Of a stretch of DNA of 9,191 nt, positions 1 to 5,780 are shown one piece after another (positions within the stretch are counted from its first letter, which is position 1; each line of letters starts with the position of its first letter). Made by a program: the position numbers and the translations under genes. Source of the stretch: Bacillota bacterium (GTDB lineage Bacteria; Bacillota; Clostridia; DSM-8532); contig JAEXPO010000254.1 in NCBI GenBank assembly GCA_023446675.1, forward strand, positions 1 through 9,191, in the 5' to 3' direction. Below the pieces are notes generated by a model. The model saw only the letters and a list, made by a program, of their open reading frames with translations. It was not told where the DNA came from and searched no databases.

Positions 1-173
1 GCCTTTAAGGGATAGCCTTCAAAATTGGATTCCGGCGTCTGGGCCCCCGGTGATGCCGTTGATTGAGCATTTCCGGGAGTGGGTGTCTGGGAACTCATAC
101 CCGGCGAATCGCCGCATCCCCCCAGCATGGCTGTCAGCAGAATAGCTGCCACCACAATACGTCCTTTTTTCAT
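1..173 (-). CDS. Lipoprotein N-terminus, probable ABC solute-binding protein (partial)
   Basis: The minus-strand reading frame is open from 173 to the window edge, so only the first 57 residues are present. It begins MKKGRIVVAAILLTAMLGGC, which is a basic n-region, a hydrophobic stretch and a canonical lipobox LGGC with the lipidated Cys at residue 20. A Ser/Thr/Pro/Gly-rich linker (about residues 21-48) follows, then NFEGYPLK. This pattern is typical of surface-anchored solute-binding lipoproteins of sugar or peptide ABC transporters in Firmicutes, where the mature domain begins after a flexible linker. The start at 173 is preferred over the adjacent ATG at 176 because AGGAGG at 181-186 then lies 7 nt away. 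The protein would be membrane-anchored and extracellular. The binding-protein assignment is an inference from the N-terminus only; it could be another lipoprotein. Confidence 0.7.
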   Translation of the reverse strand, partial: MKKGRIVVAAILLTAMLGGCGDSPGMSSQTPTPGNAQSTASPGAQTPESNFEGYPLK

Positions 174-180
174 CATACAT

Positions 181-186
181 CCTCCT
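181..186 (-). promoter_or_regulatory. Ribosome binding site of the lipoprotein gene
   Basis: A perfect AGGAGG on the minus strand sits 7 nt before the ATG at 173 and only 4 nt before the ATG at 176. This favours the downstream ATG as the real start. Confidence 0.7.
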
Positions 187-265
187 GTTATTTATTTTTA
201 ATTTAAGGACTGACAACAACAAGGAATGGACTTAAAGGAATATCTCTCTAAGATGTGCAACAATT

Positions 266-294
266 AAGATGGGCATTGGTGCTTTTCCCATCTT
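266..294 (-). terminator. Possible terminator after the 310-513 XRE gene
   Basis: AAGATGGG (266-273) and CCCATCTT (287-294) form a perfect 8-bp stem with a 13-nt loop. It lies 16 nt past the stop codon of the minus-strand XRE gene and before the lipoprotein gene. Read on the minus strand, the stem is followed by an imperfect U-rich tail (aattgttg), so termination efficiency is uncertain. Confidence 0.45.
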
Positions 295-309
295 TATATG
301 TAGAAATGC

Positions 310-513
310 TTATTCATTTTTAAATTCAATGAAGGTTTCAGGGCTGACATCCATGGCACGGCAAATAGCTCTTAATTCATCAACATACATCGTCTTACGG
401 CCATTCATCATGGCGCTGAAGGTAGCTATCGGAATCTTCGCTTTTTGTGCAACTGCTACCTGTTGAAAGCCTTTGTCATCCATGTAAGCCCGCACTTTTT
501 CGTAAACACGCAT
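310..513 (-). CDS. Small XRE/Cro-like DNA-binding protein (67 aa)
   Basis: The 67-residue product is essentially one helix-turn-helix domain. Residues about 16-40 (QQVAVAQKAKIPIATFSAMM) fit the XRE/Cro-CI fold: helix 2 with a conserved Gln/Ala pattern, a turn, and a recognition helix (IATFSAMMNG). A typical C-terminal helix ending MDVSPETF follows. There is no effector or dimerisation domain, as in Cro-type phage repressors and small plasmid or ICE regulators. GGAGA (521-525 on the minus strand) lies 7 nt before the ATG. The gene is divergent from a second XRE gene at 651-660, and the intervening DNA holds two promoters and related palindromes, so the pair probably regulates each other. Target genes beyond the pair are not visible. 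It is a confident DNA-binding protein with an unknown role. Confidence 0.85.
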   Translation of the reverse strand: MRVYEKVRAYMDDKGFQQVAVAQKAKIPIATFSAMMNGRKTMYVDELRAICRAMDVSPETFIEFKNE

Positions 514-527
514 TGCCCCATCTCCTT

Positions 528-541
528 TTCAAGAATTTCTG
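528..541. promoter_or_regulatory. Operator-like site O1 of the divergent XRE switch
   Basis: TTCAAGAATTTCTG contains the palindrome AGAA-T-TTCT (532-540). The whole 14-mer is repeated perfectly in inverse orientation at 591-604. It lies just downstream of the predicted start of the minus-strand promoter, a position suited to repression. Confidence 0.55.
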
Positions 542-553
542 GAATAGTTACAT

Positions 554-580
554 ATTATATCCGCATTTCTGGATTGTCAA
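554..580 (-). promoter_or_regulatory. Promoter of the minus-strand XRE gene
   Basis: On the minus strand, TTGACA (575-580) and TATAAT (554-559) are both consensus hexamers, but the spacer is only 15 bp, shorter than the ideal 17. The expected transcription start is near 547. The operator-like half-site at 565-573 falls inside the spacer, and the palindrome at 532-540 lies just downstream of the start. Confidence 0.65.
565..573. promoter_or_regulatory. Operator-like half-site O2
   Basis: ATTTCTGGA repeats positions 535-543 exactly, shifted by 30 bp (about three helical turns). It lies between the -35 and -10 hexamers of the minus-strand promoter. Only one half of the palindrome is kept, so binding may be weaker. 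Confidence 0.4.
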
Positions 581-590
581 TACAATATTA

Positions 591-604
591 CAGAAATTCT
601 TGAA
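591..604. promoter_or_regulatory. Operator-like site O3 of the divergent XRE switch
   Basis: CAGAAATTCTTGAA is the perfect reverse complement of 528-541 and contains the palindrome AGAA-A-TTCT (592-600). It lies between the two divergent -35 boxes, about 42-55 bp upstream of the predicted plus-strand start. That is a usual position for an activator or a long-range repressor contact. Confidence 0.55.
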
Positions 605-611
605 TATTTTA

Positions 612-639
612 TTGACTTTTTAGTAATTCTATATATAAT
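612..639 (+). promoter_or_regulatory. Promoter of the plus-strand XRE gene
   Basis: TTGACT (612-617), a 16-bp spacer and a perfect TATAAT (634-639) form a strong sigma-A-type promoter. The predicted start is at about 646, only about 5 nt before the GTG at 651. This bears on the choice of start codon for the gene. Confidence 0.75.
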
Positions 640-659
640 CTAGGGAGTAGGTGATTGTT

Positions 660-1010
660 GTGGGATATGAAATCGGGCCTAGGTTACGAAAATATCGGGA
701 GGAAAAGGACCTAAGCCAGAAAGAGTTTGCAAAAAGAATCGGGGTCAGCAACAGCAGGGTCTCCAATTGGGAAAAGGGCATAAATCGCCCTGATGTGGAT
801 ATTCTCTCAAGAATTTGTGAGATTCTTGAGGTGTCCCCCAGTGAGCTTCTGGATGTGCGTTTGTCGGAAGAGGATTTGAATGATCAGGAAAAAAAGTTAA
901 TTGTACAATACCGAAAAAAACCCCATCTCCAGCTGGCTGTCAATATCCTTCTGGGGATAGGGGACGATGCTTCCTCTTATGGACAGGAAGACGATTTATC
1001 GGGTAAATAA
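660..1010 (+). CDS. XRE-family helix-turn-helix regulator (116 aa)
   Basis: The N-terminal half is a clear XRE/CI helix-turn-helix: RLRKYREEKDLSQKEFAKRI, then GVSNSRVSNWEKG and a conserved tail with the LEVSPSELL motif. The C-terminal ~45 residues are charged (EEDLNDQEKKLIVQY) and end in a short hydrophobic helix, perhaps for dimerisation. The reading frame also opens at GTG 651. GTG 660 is preferred because AGGTGATT (648-655) matches the extended Shine-Dalgarno sequence, and because transcription probably starts near 646, which would leave a start at 651 leaderless. The gene is divergent from the XRE gene at 310-513 and convergent with the DUF2278 gene. The arrangement resembles a repressor pair of a mobile element, but no other element genes are present. 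It is a confident DNA-binding protein whose targets are unknown. Confidence 0.87.
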   Translation: MGYEIGPRLRKYREEKDLSQKEFAKRIGVSNSRVSNWEKGINRPDVDILSRICEILEVSPSELLDVRLSEEDLNDQEKKLIVQYRKKPHLQLAVNILLGIGDDASSYGQEDDLSGK

Positions 1011-1022
1011 CCCCGCCTTTGA

Positions 1023-1796
1023 TTAGTTGTTTTTTCTTTCCGTTCTTTGCTCCACATTACGATGATTGCAAACCTGAACGGGCACCAGAGCGTGCCCGTT
1101 TTTATCCGTGCACCAGGCTTGGGACTGAAAGGCTAAAAAGACCCCTGTCCATCGCCCCTCGCCTGCAAAATGGATAAGCAGGCCCCCATCCTGCCATACT
1201 CCGTCATCCTGCCTCCACCTTGAGTGGTTTCCCTGATTCATATGGACATTGTGAAGACCTTGTCCATAGCATTCTCCAAAAGCATACAGCGTGCCGTTTC
1301 GTTTGCGGCACCGCTCAATGATCTGCTGCAGCTTGTCGTTAAGATCATTATTTGCTCCTCCCCGGGACGGAGGAAGGGGAAGCATACGGGAGGGCGAAAA
1401 ATGTCGTCCCCGAATATAATCCAGCCCCAGCTCCCCATACTCTTCTTCCATCTGGGTAAAGCCCCAGGGAAGCTCCATCAGGCGATTAACCCACTGCTCC
1501 TTTAAAAAGCTGTCGCGAAGAAGCTTTCCGCCTTTTCGGCTTCCGGTTTCCGGGTTCCTGTCAGGCAAGACGCTTCGGCTTCTTTGCTCATTATAAGATC
1601 CCTTCACAGGAATGTTCTCACTTATTAGATAAAGCACCTCAGAAGGCTTTTCATAAGATTTAATGTTGATTTGGATATCAAAAAGCTGGTCTCCGCCTTG
1701 TACCTTGACCCTGTAATGGGGCGACGAATCCCAGGCTTCACTGCGTATATCGGATTCCACCCTTCCTTTAAGAACACCGTAATTATGAAGCGGCAT
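1023..1796 (-). CDS. DUF2278 (YukJ-like) family protein (257 aa)
   Basis: The protein carries the recognisable DUF2278 blocks in order. These are PLHNYGVLKGRV at the N-terminus, SPHYRVKV and INIKSYEKPSEVLYL (about 25-57), GLDYIRG (124-130), NNDLNDKL (149-156), YAFGE (171-175), HNVHMNQGN (182-190), GVWQDGGLL (199-207) and FLAFQSQAW (220-228). The family, which includes B. subtilis YukJ, has no firmly established function, although the strongly conserved His/Asn/Gln/Asp residues suggest a binding or catalytic site. No signal peptide or membrane segment is visible, so it is likely cytoplasmic. A charged insert (about 66-110) and a C-terminal tail rich in Arg and Asn look less conserved. GGAGGG (1801-1806) lies 4 nt before the ATG. 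It follows the AraC gene by 19 bp on the same strand and probably shares its transcript. The 3' end overlaps the terminator of the opposing gene. Confidence 0.85.
   Translation of the reverse strand: MPLHNYGVLKGRVESDIRSEAWDSSPHYRVKVQGGDQLFDIQINIKSYEKPSEVLYLISENIPVKGSYNEQRSRSVLPDRNPETGSRKGGKLLRDSFLKEQWVNRLMELPWGFTQMEEEYGELGLDYIRGRHFSPSRMLPLPPSRGGANNDLNDKLQQIIERCRKRNGTLYAFGECYGQGLHNVHMNQGNHSRWRQDDGVWQDGGLLIHFAGEGRWTGVFLAFQSQAWCTDKNGHALVPVQVCNHRNVEQRTERKNN
1077..1103 (+). terminator. Intrinsic terminator of the XRE gene, inside the opposing gene
   Basis: AACGGGCAC (1077-1085) and GTGCCCGTT (1092-1100) form a perfect 9-bp stem with a 6-nt loop. It runs directly into TTTTT (1099-1103) on the plus strand. 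It lies 67 nt past the XRE stop codon and within the last codons of the convergent DUF2278 gene, where it encodes about residues 233-240. Confidence 0.75.
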
Positions 1797-1815
1797 GATT
1801 CCCTCCGTTTAGCAT

Positions 1816-2745
1816 TTAATTGTCCCTTACCGCCGGATATTCCGCCTCTTCCGGCCTGGCCTGCTGCCGGTTTCTGTACTTTACGGGAGGAATACCCTGT
1901 TTCTTTAAAAAAAGGCGATTAAAATAGGTAACGTTTCGAAAACCGCAGGCAAGGGCTATTTGTATAACACTCATTCCTGTGGATAAAAGCAGATCCACCG
2001 CTTTTTCCAATCGGACCTCATTTAAATATTCATGAAAGGTCATTCCAATTTGCTTTCTGAATAGGCTTCCAATATATTTCTCATTGATATAGTACAAGCC
2101 CGACAGATTTTTAAGCGTAATATCCTGCATGTAATGGGTTCGAATATAGCTTTCAAATATGGAAACCGCCCAATGGCGGCAGGAGGCTTCCCCTTGAGGC
2201 CTTGTGCCTGTTATCGGATAAAGAAGACGGATGTAGCTGTCCAGAATATCTGAAAGCTTTATAAAGTCTGCGCCAATCTTGTTGCTGCCATCTTTCGCTT
2301 TATTCACGGTCACAGCCTCATCCAGGTGAGGCAAAAGGGCTTTGTCATTCACTCCTGTCAGCCGGCAGGCTTTTGTCAGGCGGCGAAGCGCCTCCTCCTT
2401 GTTAAAAAGAAGGTTGCCCACATAAATGATGCATTGGGTTTTGTCGCCTACCACCACAGGCCGGGCTATTTCATACAGGCCATATGCGCAATAGCCGCTG
2501 AAGCTTTTACGATGAACCACAGCGCGGTCATTGGCGTGCATTTTGCAGCTCATACAAAGCCTGTAGCCTCTGGCCGTACTTTTGGCCACGTCACAAAAGG
2601 GTTTGGAGTGAACCCGGTGGGCAAAATCAAGGGACAGGGCCTCCGTGTTTAGCAAACCCGATACATCATGGATGCTGATATGGGCTCCCGTTTGTCTTGA
2701 AAGAAGAGTTACCAGCGTATTCAGCTTTTCAAAGGCCTGGCTCAC
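1816..2745 (-). CDS. AraC-family regulator with PocR sensory domain (309 aa)
   Basis: Residues about 5-175 match the PocR ligand-sensing domain. Its Cys-rich signature is visible: FC51, GYRLC64-MSC67, then SFSGYC86-AYGLYEIARPV, followed by CIIYVGN. Residues about 195-293 are an AraC/XylS DNA-binding domain with two helix-turn-helix motifs (ITLKNLSGLYYINEKYIGSLFR and SVIQIALACGFRNVTYFNRLF). PocR domains are known from activators of propanediol and related small-metabolite pathways; the ligand here cannot be read from sequence. The start is GTG 2745, backed by GGAGGGT (2751-2757). The gene has a good promoter at 2847-2875 and a ~95-nt leader. It is divergent from the FAD oxidoreductase gene, the classic layout of a local activator, and is followed by the DUF2278 gene. 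Confidence 0.9.
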   Translation of the reverse strand: MSQAFEKLNTLVTLLSRQTGAHISIHDVSGLLNTEALSLDFAHRVHSKPFCDVAKSTARGYRLCMSCKMHANDRAVVHRKSFSGYCAYGLYEIARPVVVGDKTQCIIYVGNLLFNKEEALRRLTKACRLTGVNDKALLPHLDEAVTVNKAKDGSNKIGADFIKLSDILDSYIRLLYPITGTRPQGEASCRHWAVSIFESYIRTHYMQDITLKNLSGLYYINEKYIGSLFRKQIGMTFHEYLNEVRLEKAVDLLLSTGMSVIQIALACGFRNVTYFNRLFLKKQGIPPVKYRNRQQARPEEAEYPAVRDN

Positions 2746-2846
2746 AGCTCACCCTCCCCCTTGCGACTTCCAAAATAGAGGTATCTTTTTTGTTTTTATG
2801 TTATTGCAAAGCTTTAAACCTATAAAAAATTCTTACAATCAACTTC

Positions 2847-2875
2847 ATTGTATTTAAATTCTTTCCTTTGTTCAA
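2847..2875 (-). promoter_or_regulatory. Promoter of the AraC-DUF2278 operon
   Basis: On the minus strand, TTGAAC (2870-2875), a 17-bp spacer and TACAAT (2847-2852) fit a sigma-A promoter. The predicted start is near 2840, giving a leader of about 95 nt before the GTG at 2745. Confidence 0.6.
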
Positions 2876-2988
2876 GCATAATCTGGCCTTACTATAAGAT
2901 TTGAATACCGGGCTATGATACAATACCCCACGTAATCCCGGATAATTCGTGTAAAGCTAATTCAGGGATGAAAGGAACAGGAGGATTT

Positions 2989-4257
2989 ATGAAAAGCTAC
3001 AATCTCATTGTTGTCGGAGGCGGTTTTGCAGGTGTGGCGGCAGCTATCAGCGCAGGCCGTGCAGGACTTTCGGTGCTGCTCATTGAAAAGGCAAACTGTC
3101 TGGGAGGCGCAGCCACCAATTGCCTTGTTAATCCCTTTATGCCCAATCACACTCCCGTAGAGGTAAATGGAGAAAAGAGGGATATTCACCTGAGCCAGGG
3201 GCTATATAAGGAAATCCTGGAGGAGCTTGGCCATTTCAAGGCTGCTACCTCAGGCTGGGCACCGGCCTTCCATGAGGAGTACTTAAAAATCGTTCTCAAC
3301 CGTATGGCCCTTGAAGCAAAGGTTGAAATTCTTTATCATTCCTACCTTTCTGATATTAAGAAAAGCGGAGAGCGCATTGAATCTGTTACCGTTGTCAACA
3401 AATCGGGCAAGCAGGAATTTTTTGCGGACACCTTTATAGATGCTACCGGGGATGCGGATCTTGCCGTGTTGAGCGGATGCCCCCATCGTTTGGGCCGTGA
3501 AGCCGACGGCCTTTGCCAGCCCATGACCCTTTGCTTCCGTGTGGGCGGCGTGGATCTTGAAAAATTCAAAGCTACCCGCGGCACCATCAACAGCCTCTAT
3601 CAGGAGTTCCAGGCTTCCGGCAAAATAAAGAATCCCCGTGAAAACGTTCTCATTTTCCACACCCTGCTGGACGGTGTGCTCCACTTTAATTCCACACGAA
3701 TTGTGAAGCTCAACCCGGTTGACGCTTTTGATCTTACCCGTGCCGAAATCATGGCAAGGGAACAGGTTCTGGAGCTGTTCAACTTTATGAAGGAAAATAT
3801 CGACGGCTTCCAGAACAGCCAGCTTCTTATAACAGCCGCTGAAATCGGTGTGCGGGAAAGCCGCATGATTGACGGAGACTATATCCTTACCGGCAAGGAT
3901 CTTGTGGACTGCGTTAAATTTGACGATACCATTGCCGCAGGCAACTACGATATTGATATCCATAATCCTGAAGGCAGCGGTACAAGCCACTACTACTTCC
4001 CGGCAGGGCAGTACTACACCATCCCCTACCGCTCCCTCATCCCCACGGGAACGGATAACCTGCTGGTAGCCGGGCGCTGCATTTCTGCGGATCACGAAGC
4101 CCAGGCCTCCATCCGGATTATGCCCATTGTCTGCACGCTGGGCGAGGCTGCAGGTTCTGCCGCCGCACTGGCTGTAAAAGCGGGGGGATCCGTTCGCAAG
4201 ATAAATATAACCGAGCTTCAGAGCAATCTTGTGAAGAACGGTGCTTTTATTAAGTAA
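2989..4257 (+). CDS. FAD-dependent oxidoreductase, FAD_oxidored family (422 aa)
   Basis: The product opens with a Rossmann FAD-binding fold: LIVVGGGFAGVAAA with G10-G11-G12-F-A-G15, and the acidic E33 after the second strand (LLIEK) expected to bind the FAD ribose. It continues with LGGAATN (38-44), FIDATGDADLA (149-159), NLLVAGRCIS (about 357-366) and LGEAAGSAAA near the C-terminus. All are hallmarks of the PF12831 family of fumarate-reductase-like flavoproteins. The substrate is unknown. No signal peptide is seen, so it is cytoplasmic. The start is ATG 2989, because AGGAGG (2979-2984) precedes it; the in-frame ATG at 2968 has no proper site. The gene is monocistronic, ending at a terminator at 4309-4341. 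It is divergent from the PocR-AraC gene, which probably regulates it. I see no clear plus-strand promoter between 2876 and 2960, which would fit activator dependence. Confidence 0.9.
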   Translation: MKSYNLIVVGGGFAGVAAAISAGRAGLSVLLIEKANCLGGAATNCLVNPFMPNHTPVEVNGEKRDIHLSQGLYKEILEELGHFKAATSGWAPAFHEEYLKIVLNRMALEAKVEILYHSYLSDIKKSGERIESVTVVNKSGKQEFFADTFIDATGDADLAVLSGCPHRLGREADGLCQPMTLCFRVGGVDLEKFKATRGTINSLYQEFQASGKIKNPRENVLIFHTLLDGVLHFNSTRIVKLNPVDAFDLTRAEIMAREQVLELFNFMKENIDGFQNSQLLITAAEIGVRESRMIDGDYILTGKDLVDCVKFDDTIAAGNYDIDIHNPEGSGTSHYYFPAGQYYTIPYRSLIPTGTDNLLVAGRCISADHEAQASIRIMPIVCTLGEAAGSAAALAVKAGGSVRKINITELQSNLVKNGAFIK

Positions 4258-4308
4258 GAGAGTATGTGTGCCTGTCGGCAAAGCGTAAAAAGGGGACTTT
4301 CTTTAAGA

Positions 4309-4341
4309 GGGGTAAGGCTTATTACAGGCCTTGCCCCTTTT
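4309..4341 (+). terminator. Intrinsic terminator of the FAD oxidoreductase gene
   Basis: GGGGTAAGGC (4309-4318) pairs with GCCTTGCCCC (4328-4337), a 10-bp stem with one G-U pair and a 9-nt loop, followed by TTTT. Upstream, AAAAGGGG (4288-4295) could pair with CCCCTTTT (4334-4341) instead, giving a competing but weaker structure. Confidence 0.75.
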
Positions 4342-4387
4342 ATCTGTTCGTCAATCTATACGCCATTCTAACGGTTTTATTTATAGG

Positions 4388-4421
4388 CTTGATTTTGCCT
4401 GTATAGGCAATACAAATCAAG
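4388..4421. repeat. Hairpin at the 3' end of the 165-aa gene
   Basis: CTTGATTT (4388-4395) pairs with AAATCAAG (4414-4421), and inside it TGCCT (4396-4400) pairs with AGGCA (4405-4409) around a GTAT loop, with a 4-nt bulge on one side. It overlaps the stop codon of the minus-strand gene. No U-tract follows in either direction, so it may stabilise the 3' end rather than terminate. Confidence 0.4.
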
Positions 4422-4914
4422 AAAGCCTAATTACGAATAGATACTCACACTTAAAATTATCCCACTGGCAAATTAGCCTGAAACCTCTGTATTTAGGTTT
4501 GCTTAAATCGGATTCCAGAAGTTCTGCACTATTCGTTCCTATTCTAATGAAATAAATGTTCTCATTTATTTCCAAATTCCTGATTTGCGCATTCCCATAT
4601 TTATTTCTTCCACTCTCCATAAAAATGTAATAATCGTATAATTGAGCTTCTGGAGGAGGATCCTTTTTAAATATTATTTCAATAGTGTCATTAGCGTTTA
4701 AAAGAAGTACGGTAGATGTATCTATTAACTCTTTGAACTCATGTGCTAAATCTGCCTCATCCTGTATAGTGATGATTTTTTGATATTCGATTTTATTTAT
4801 AGCGCTTAGTATTTCAATATCAGACAATTTAGCCTTTTCCTTTTGATAGACTAAACAAATTATGACCATAAGTAATAACATGACTAAAAAATAGAGTAAT
4901 TTTGTTGATTTCAT
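4417..4914 (-). CDS. Hypothetical membrane-anchored protein (165 aa)
   Basis: I do not recognise this family. The N-terminus MKSTKLLYFLVMLLLMVIIC is a short basic segment followed by one hydrophobic helix (about residues 5-23), so the protein is probably anchored by a signal anchor with the remainder outside. The sequence before Cys20 (VII) is not a good lipobox. The rest is a soluble domain rich in Ile, Glu and Asn, with alternating strands such as TVLLLN, TIEIIF, YDYYIFM and NIYFIRIG, which suggests a small beta-rich extracytoplasmic fold. AGGAG (4926-4930) lies 11 nt upstream, and a plausible promoter is at 5049-5077. Base composition is far more AT-rich than both neighbours, which points to recent acquisition. 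The reading frame, membrane segment and promoter support a real gene; its function is unknown. Confidence 0.7.
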   Translation of the reverse strand: MKSTKLLYFLVMLLLMVIICLVYQKEKAKLSDIEILSAINKIEYQKIITIQDEADLAHEFKELIDTSTVLLLNANDTIEIIFKKDPPPEAQLYDYYIFMESGRNKYGNAQIRNLEINENIYFIRIGTNSAELLESDLSKPKYRGFRLICQWDNFKCEYLFVIRLS

Positions 4915-4935
4915 TATTATCTTGTCTCCTTAGCA

Positions 4936-4953
4936 AATAAAGCGAATAAAGCG
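4936..4953 (+). repeat. Tandem 9-bp repeat
   Basis: AATAAAGCG occurs twice in tandem just upstream of the ribosome binding site of the 165-aa gene. No role is apparent. The rest of 4915-5106 shows no coding or RNA feature beyond the possible promoter. Confidence 0.5.
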
Positions 4954-5048
4954 AAGACTTATACTGCAAAATAGACTACTCCGCCACTCCACTCTCCAGC
5001 AGGGGCAAAATTTAACCATGAATTCCATATTGTTTATTATTTGTATAA

Positions 5049-5077
5049 ATAGTATTTTATAATATATCTTTAGTCAA
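5049..5077 (-). promoter_or_regulatory. Putative promoter of the 165-aa gene
   Basis: On the minus strand, TTGACT (5072-5077), a 17-bp spacer and TACTAT (5049-5054) are present. The -10 matches the consensus at four of six positions. It would give a leader of about 130 nt. The surroundings are very AT-rich, so chance matches are likely. Confidence 0.35.
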
Positions 5078-5106
5078 GAAATTTATATCATTAGCTATTT
5101 CACAGA

Positions 5107-5777
5107 AATGCCGGCTGGGCAACAGAGACTTTAAAACCTCCCTTAAGGCAACCGCCCTAAAAGCGGGGCCCTTTATCTGGACGGCGAACCCTACCGTTAC
5201 TCCTCAAAAGCGCTTCTGGCGTTGAGAAGCAGGGTGGGCATCGTTTTTCAGGATCCGGACAATCAGCTTTTCAGCGCCGATGTTTACGGCGAAATCGCCT
5301 TTGGCGCTTTAAACCTGGGTCTTCCGGAAAAGGAGGTGCGCAGGCGGGCAGAAAAAGCTTATTGCCATTGCCGACGTACTTGTGATGGAGCCCGATATCA
5401 TCCTCCTGGACGAGCCCTCTGCGGCCCTGGATCCTCACAACGCCCGTCTGGTGGACCATGTCATCGATTCTCTCAGCCTCAAAGGCATTACGGTCATCCT
5501 TTCCACCCATGATGTGGACAGGGCTCTTACATGGGCGGATTCCATCGTCCTTTTTGACAAGGGCAGGGTACTTGCCAAAGGCGCTCCCTGTGATATATTA
5601 AAGGATGAGACACTGCTTATTAAGAGCAGCCTGAAAAAACCGGCGGTTCTGTCCCTTTTTCTTGCCCTTTGCGATAAAGGCCTGCTTCCTGCCGGGCTTC
5701 CCGTCCCCCGCTCCGACAGTCAGCTTTTGGAATACATAACCGGGCATATGAACCCACGGCAACAGAAAGGTCTTTGA
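5107..5777 (+). pseudogene. cbiO: Decayed cobalt/nickel ECF transporter ATPase (CbiO-like)
   Basis: Two frames together read as an energy-coupling-factor ATPase. The first (5147-5357) gives PKSGALYLDGEPY, RVGIVFQDPDNQLFSADVYG (the Q-loop) and LNLGLPEKEVRRR. The second (from 5343) gives GGQKK (end of the ABC signature), MEPDIILLDEPSAALDP (Walker B and D-loop) and ILSTHDVD (H-loop), and runs to TGA at 5777. CbiO proteins supply ATP hydrolysis for cobalt or nickel uptake. Several lesions are visible. The first ~35 codons are absent. The Walker A region reads NAGWATETL (5107-5133) instead of NGAGKSTL. A stop (5144-5146) and a frameshift break the following helix. A deletion near 5345-5358 removes the helical subdomain up to the signature motif. 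No start codon or promoter is apparent. It cannot make a working ATPase. The Cys-rich gene 3 bp downstream was probably its operon partner. Confidence 0.85.
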
Positions 5778-5780
5778 ATA

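Noticed and set aside
19..222. A 67-codon minus-strand frame over the left edge
   Set aside because: It is a shifted frame over the lipoprotein start. The neighbouring frame has the ribosome binding site, signal peptide and lipobox.
2908..2941. CCGGG/CCCGG inverted repeat upstream of the FAD oxidoreductase gene
   Set aside because: The arms are only 5 bp with a 24-bp gap, too weak to call an operator or hairpin.
2968..2988. Upstream ATG for the FAD oxidoreductase
   Set aside because: It lacks a properly spaced ribosome binding site, while the ATG at 2989 has AGGAGG and starts directly at the Rossmann strand.
3283..4281. A 332-codon minus-strand frame
   Set aside because: It is antisense to the FAD oxidoreductase, whose FAD motifs and ribosome binding site are clear. 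The antisense translation has no recognisable domain.
5222..5777. Two separate overlapping ABC ATPase genes
   Set aside because: The two frames are complementary parts of one CbiO protein, joined by a frameshifting deletion, so they are one pseudogene.
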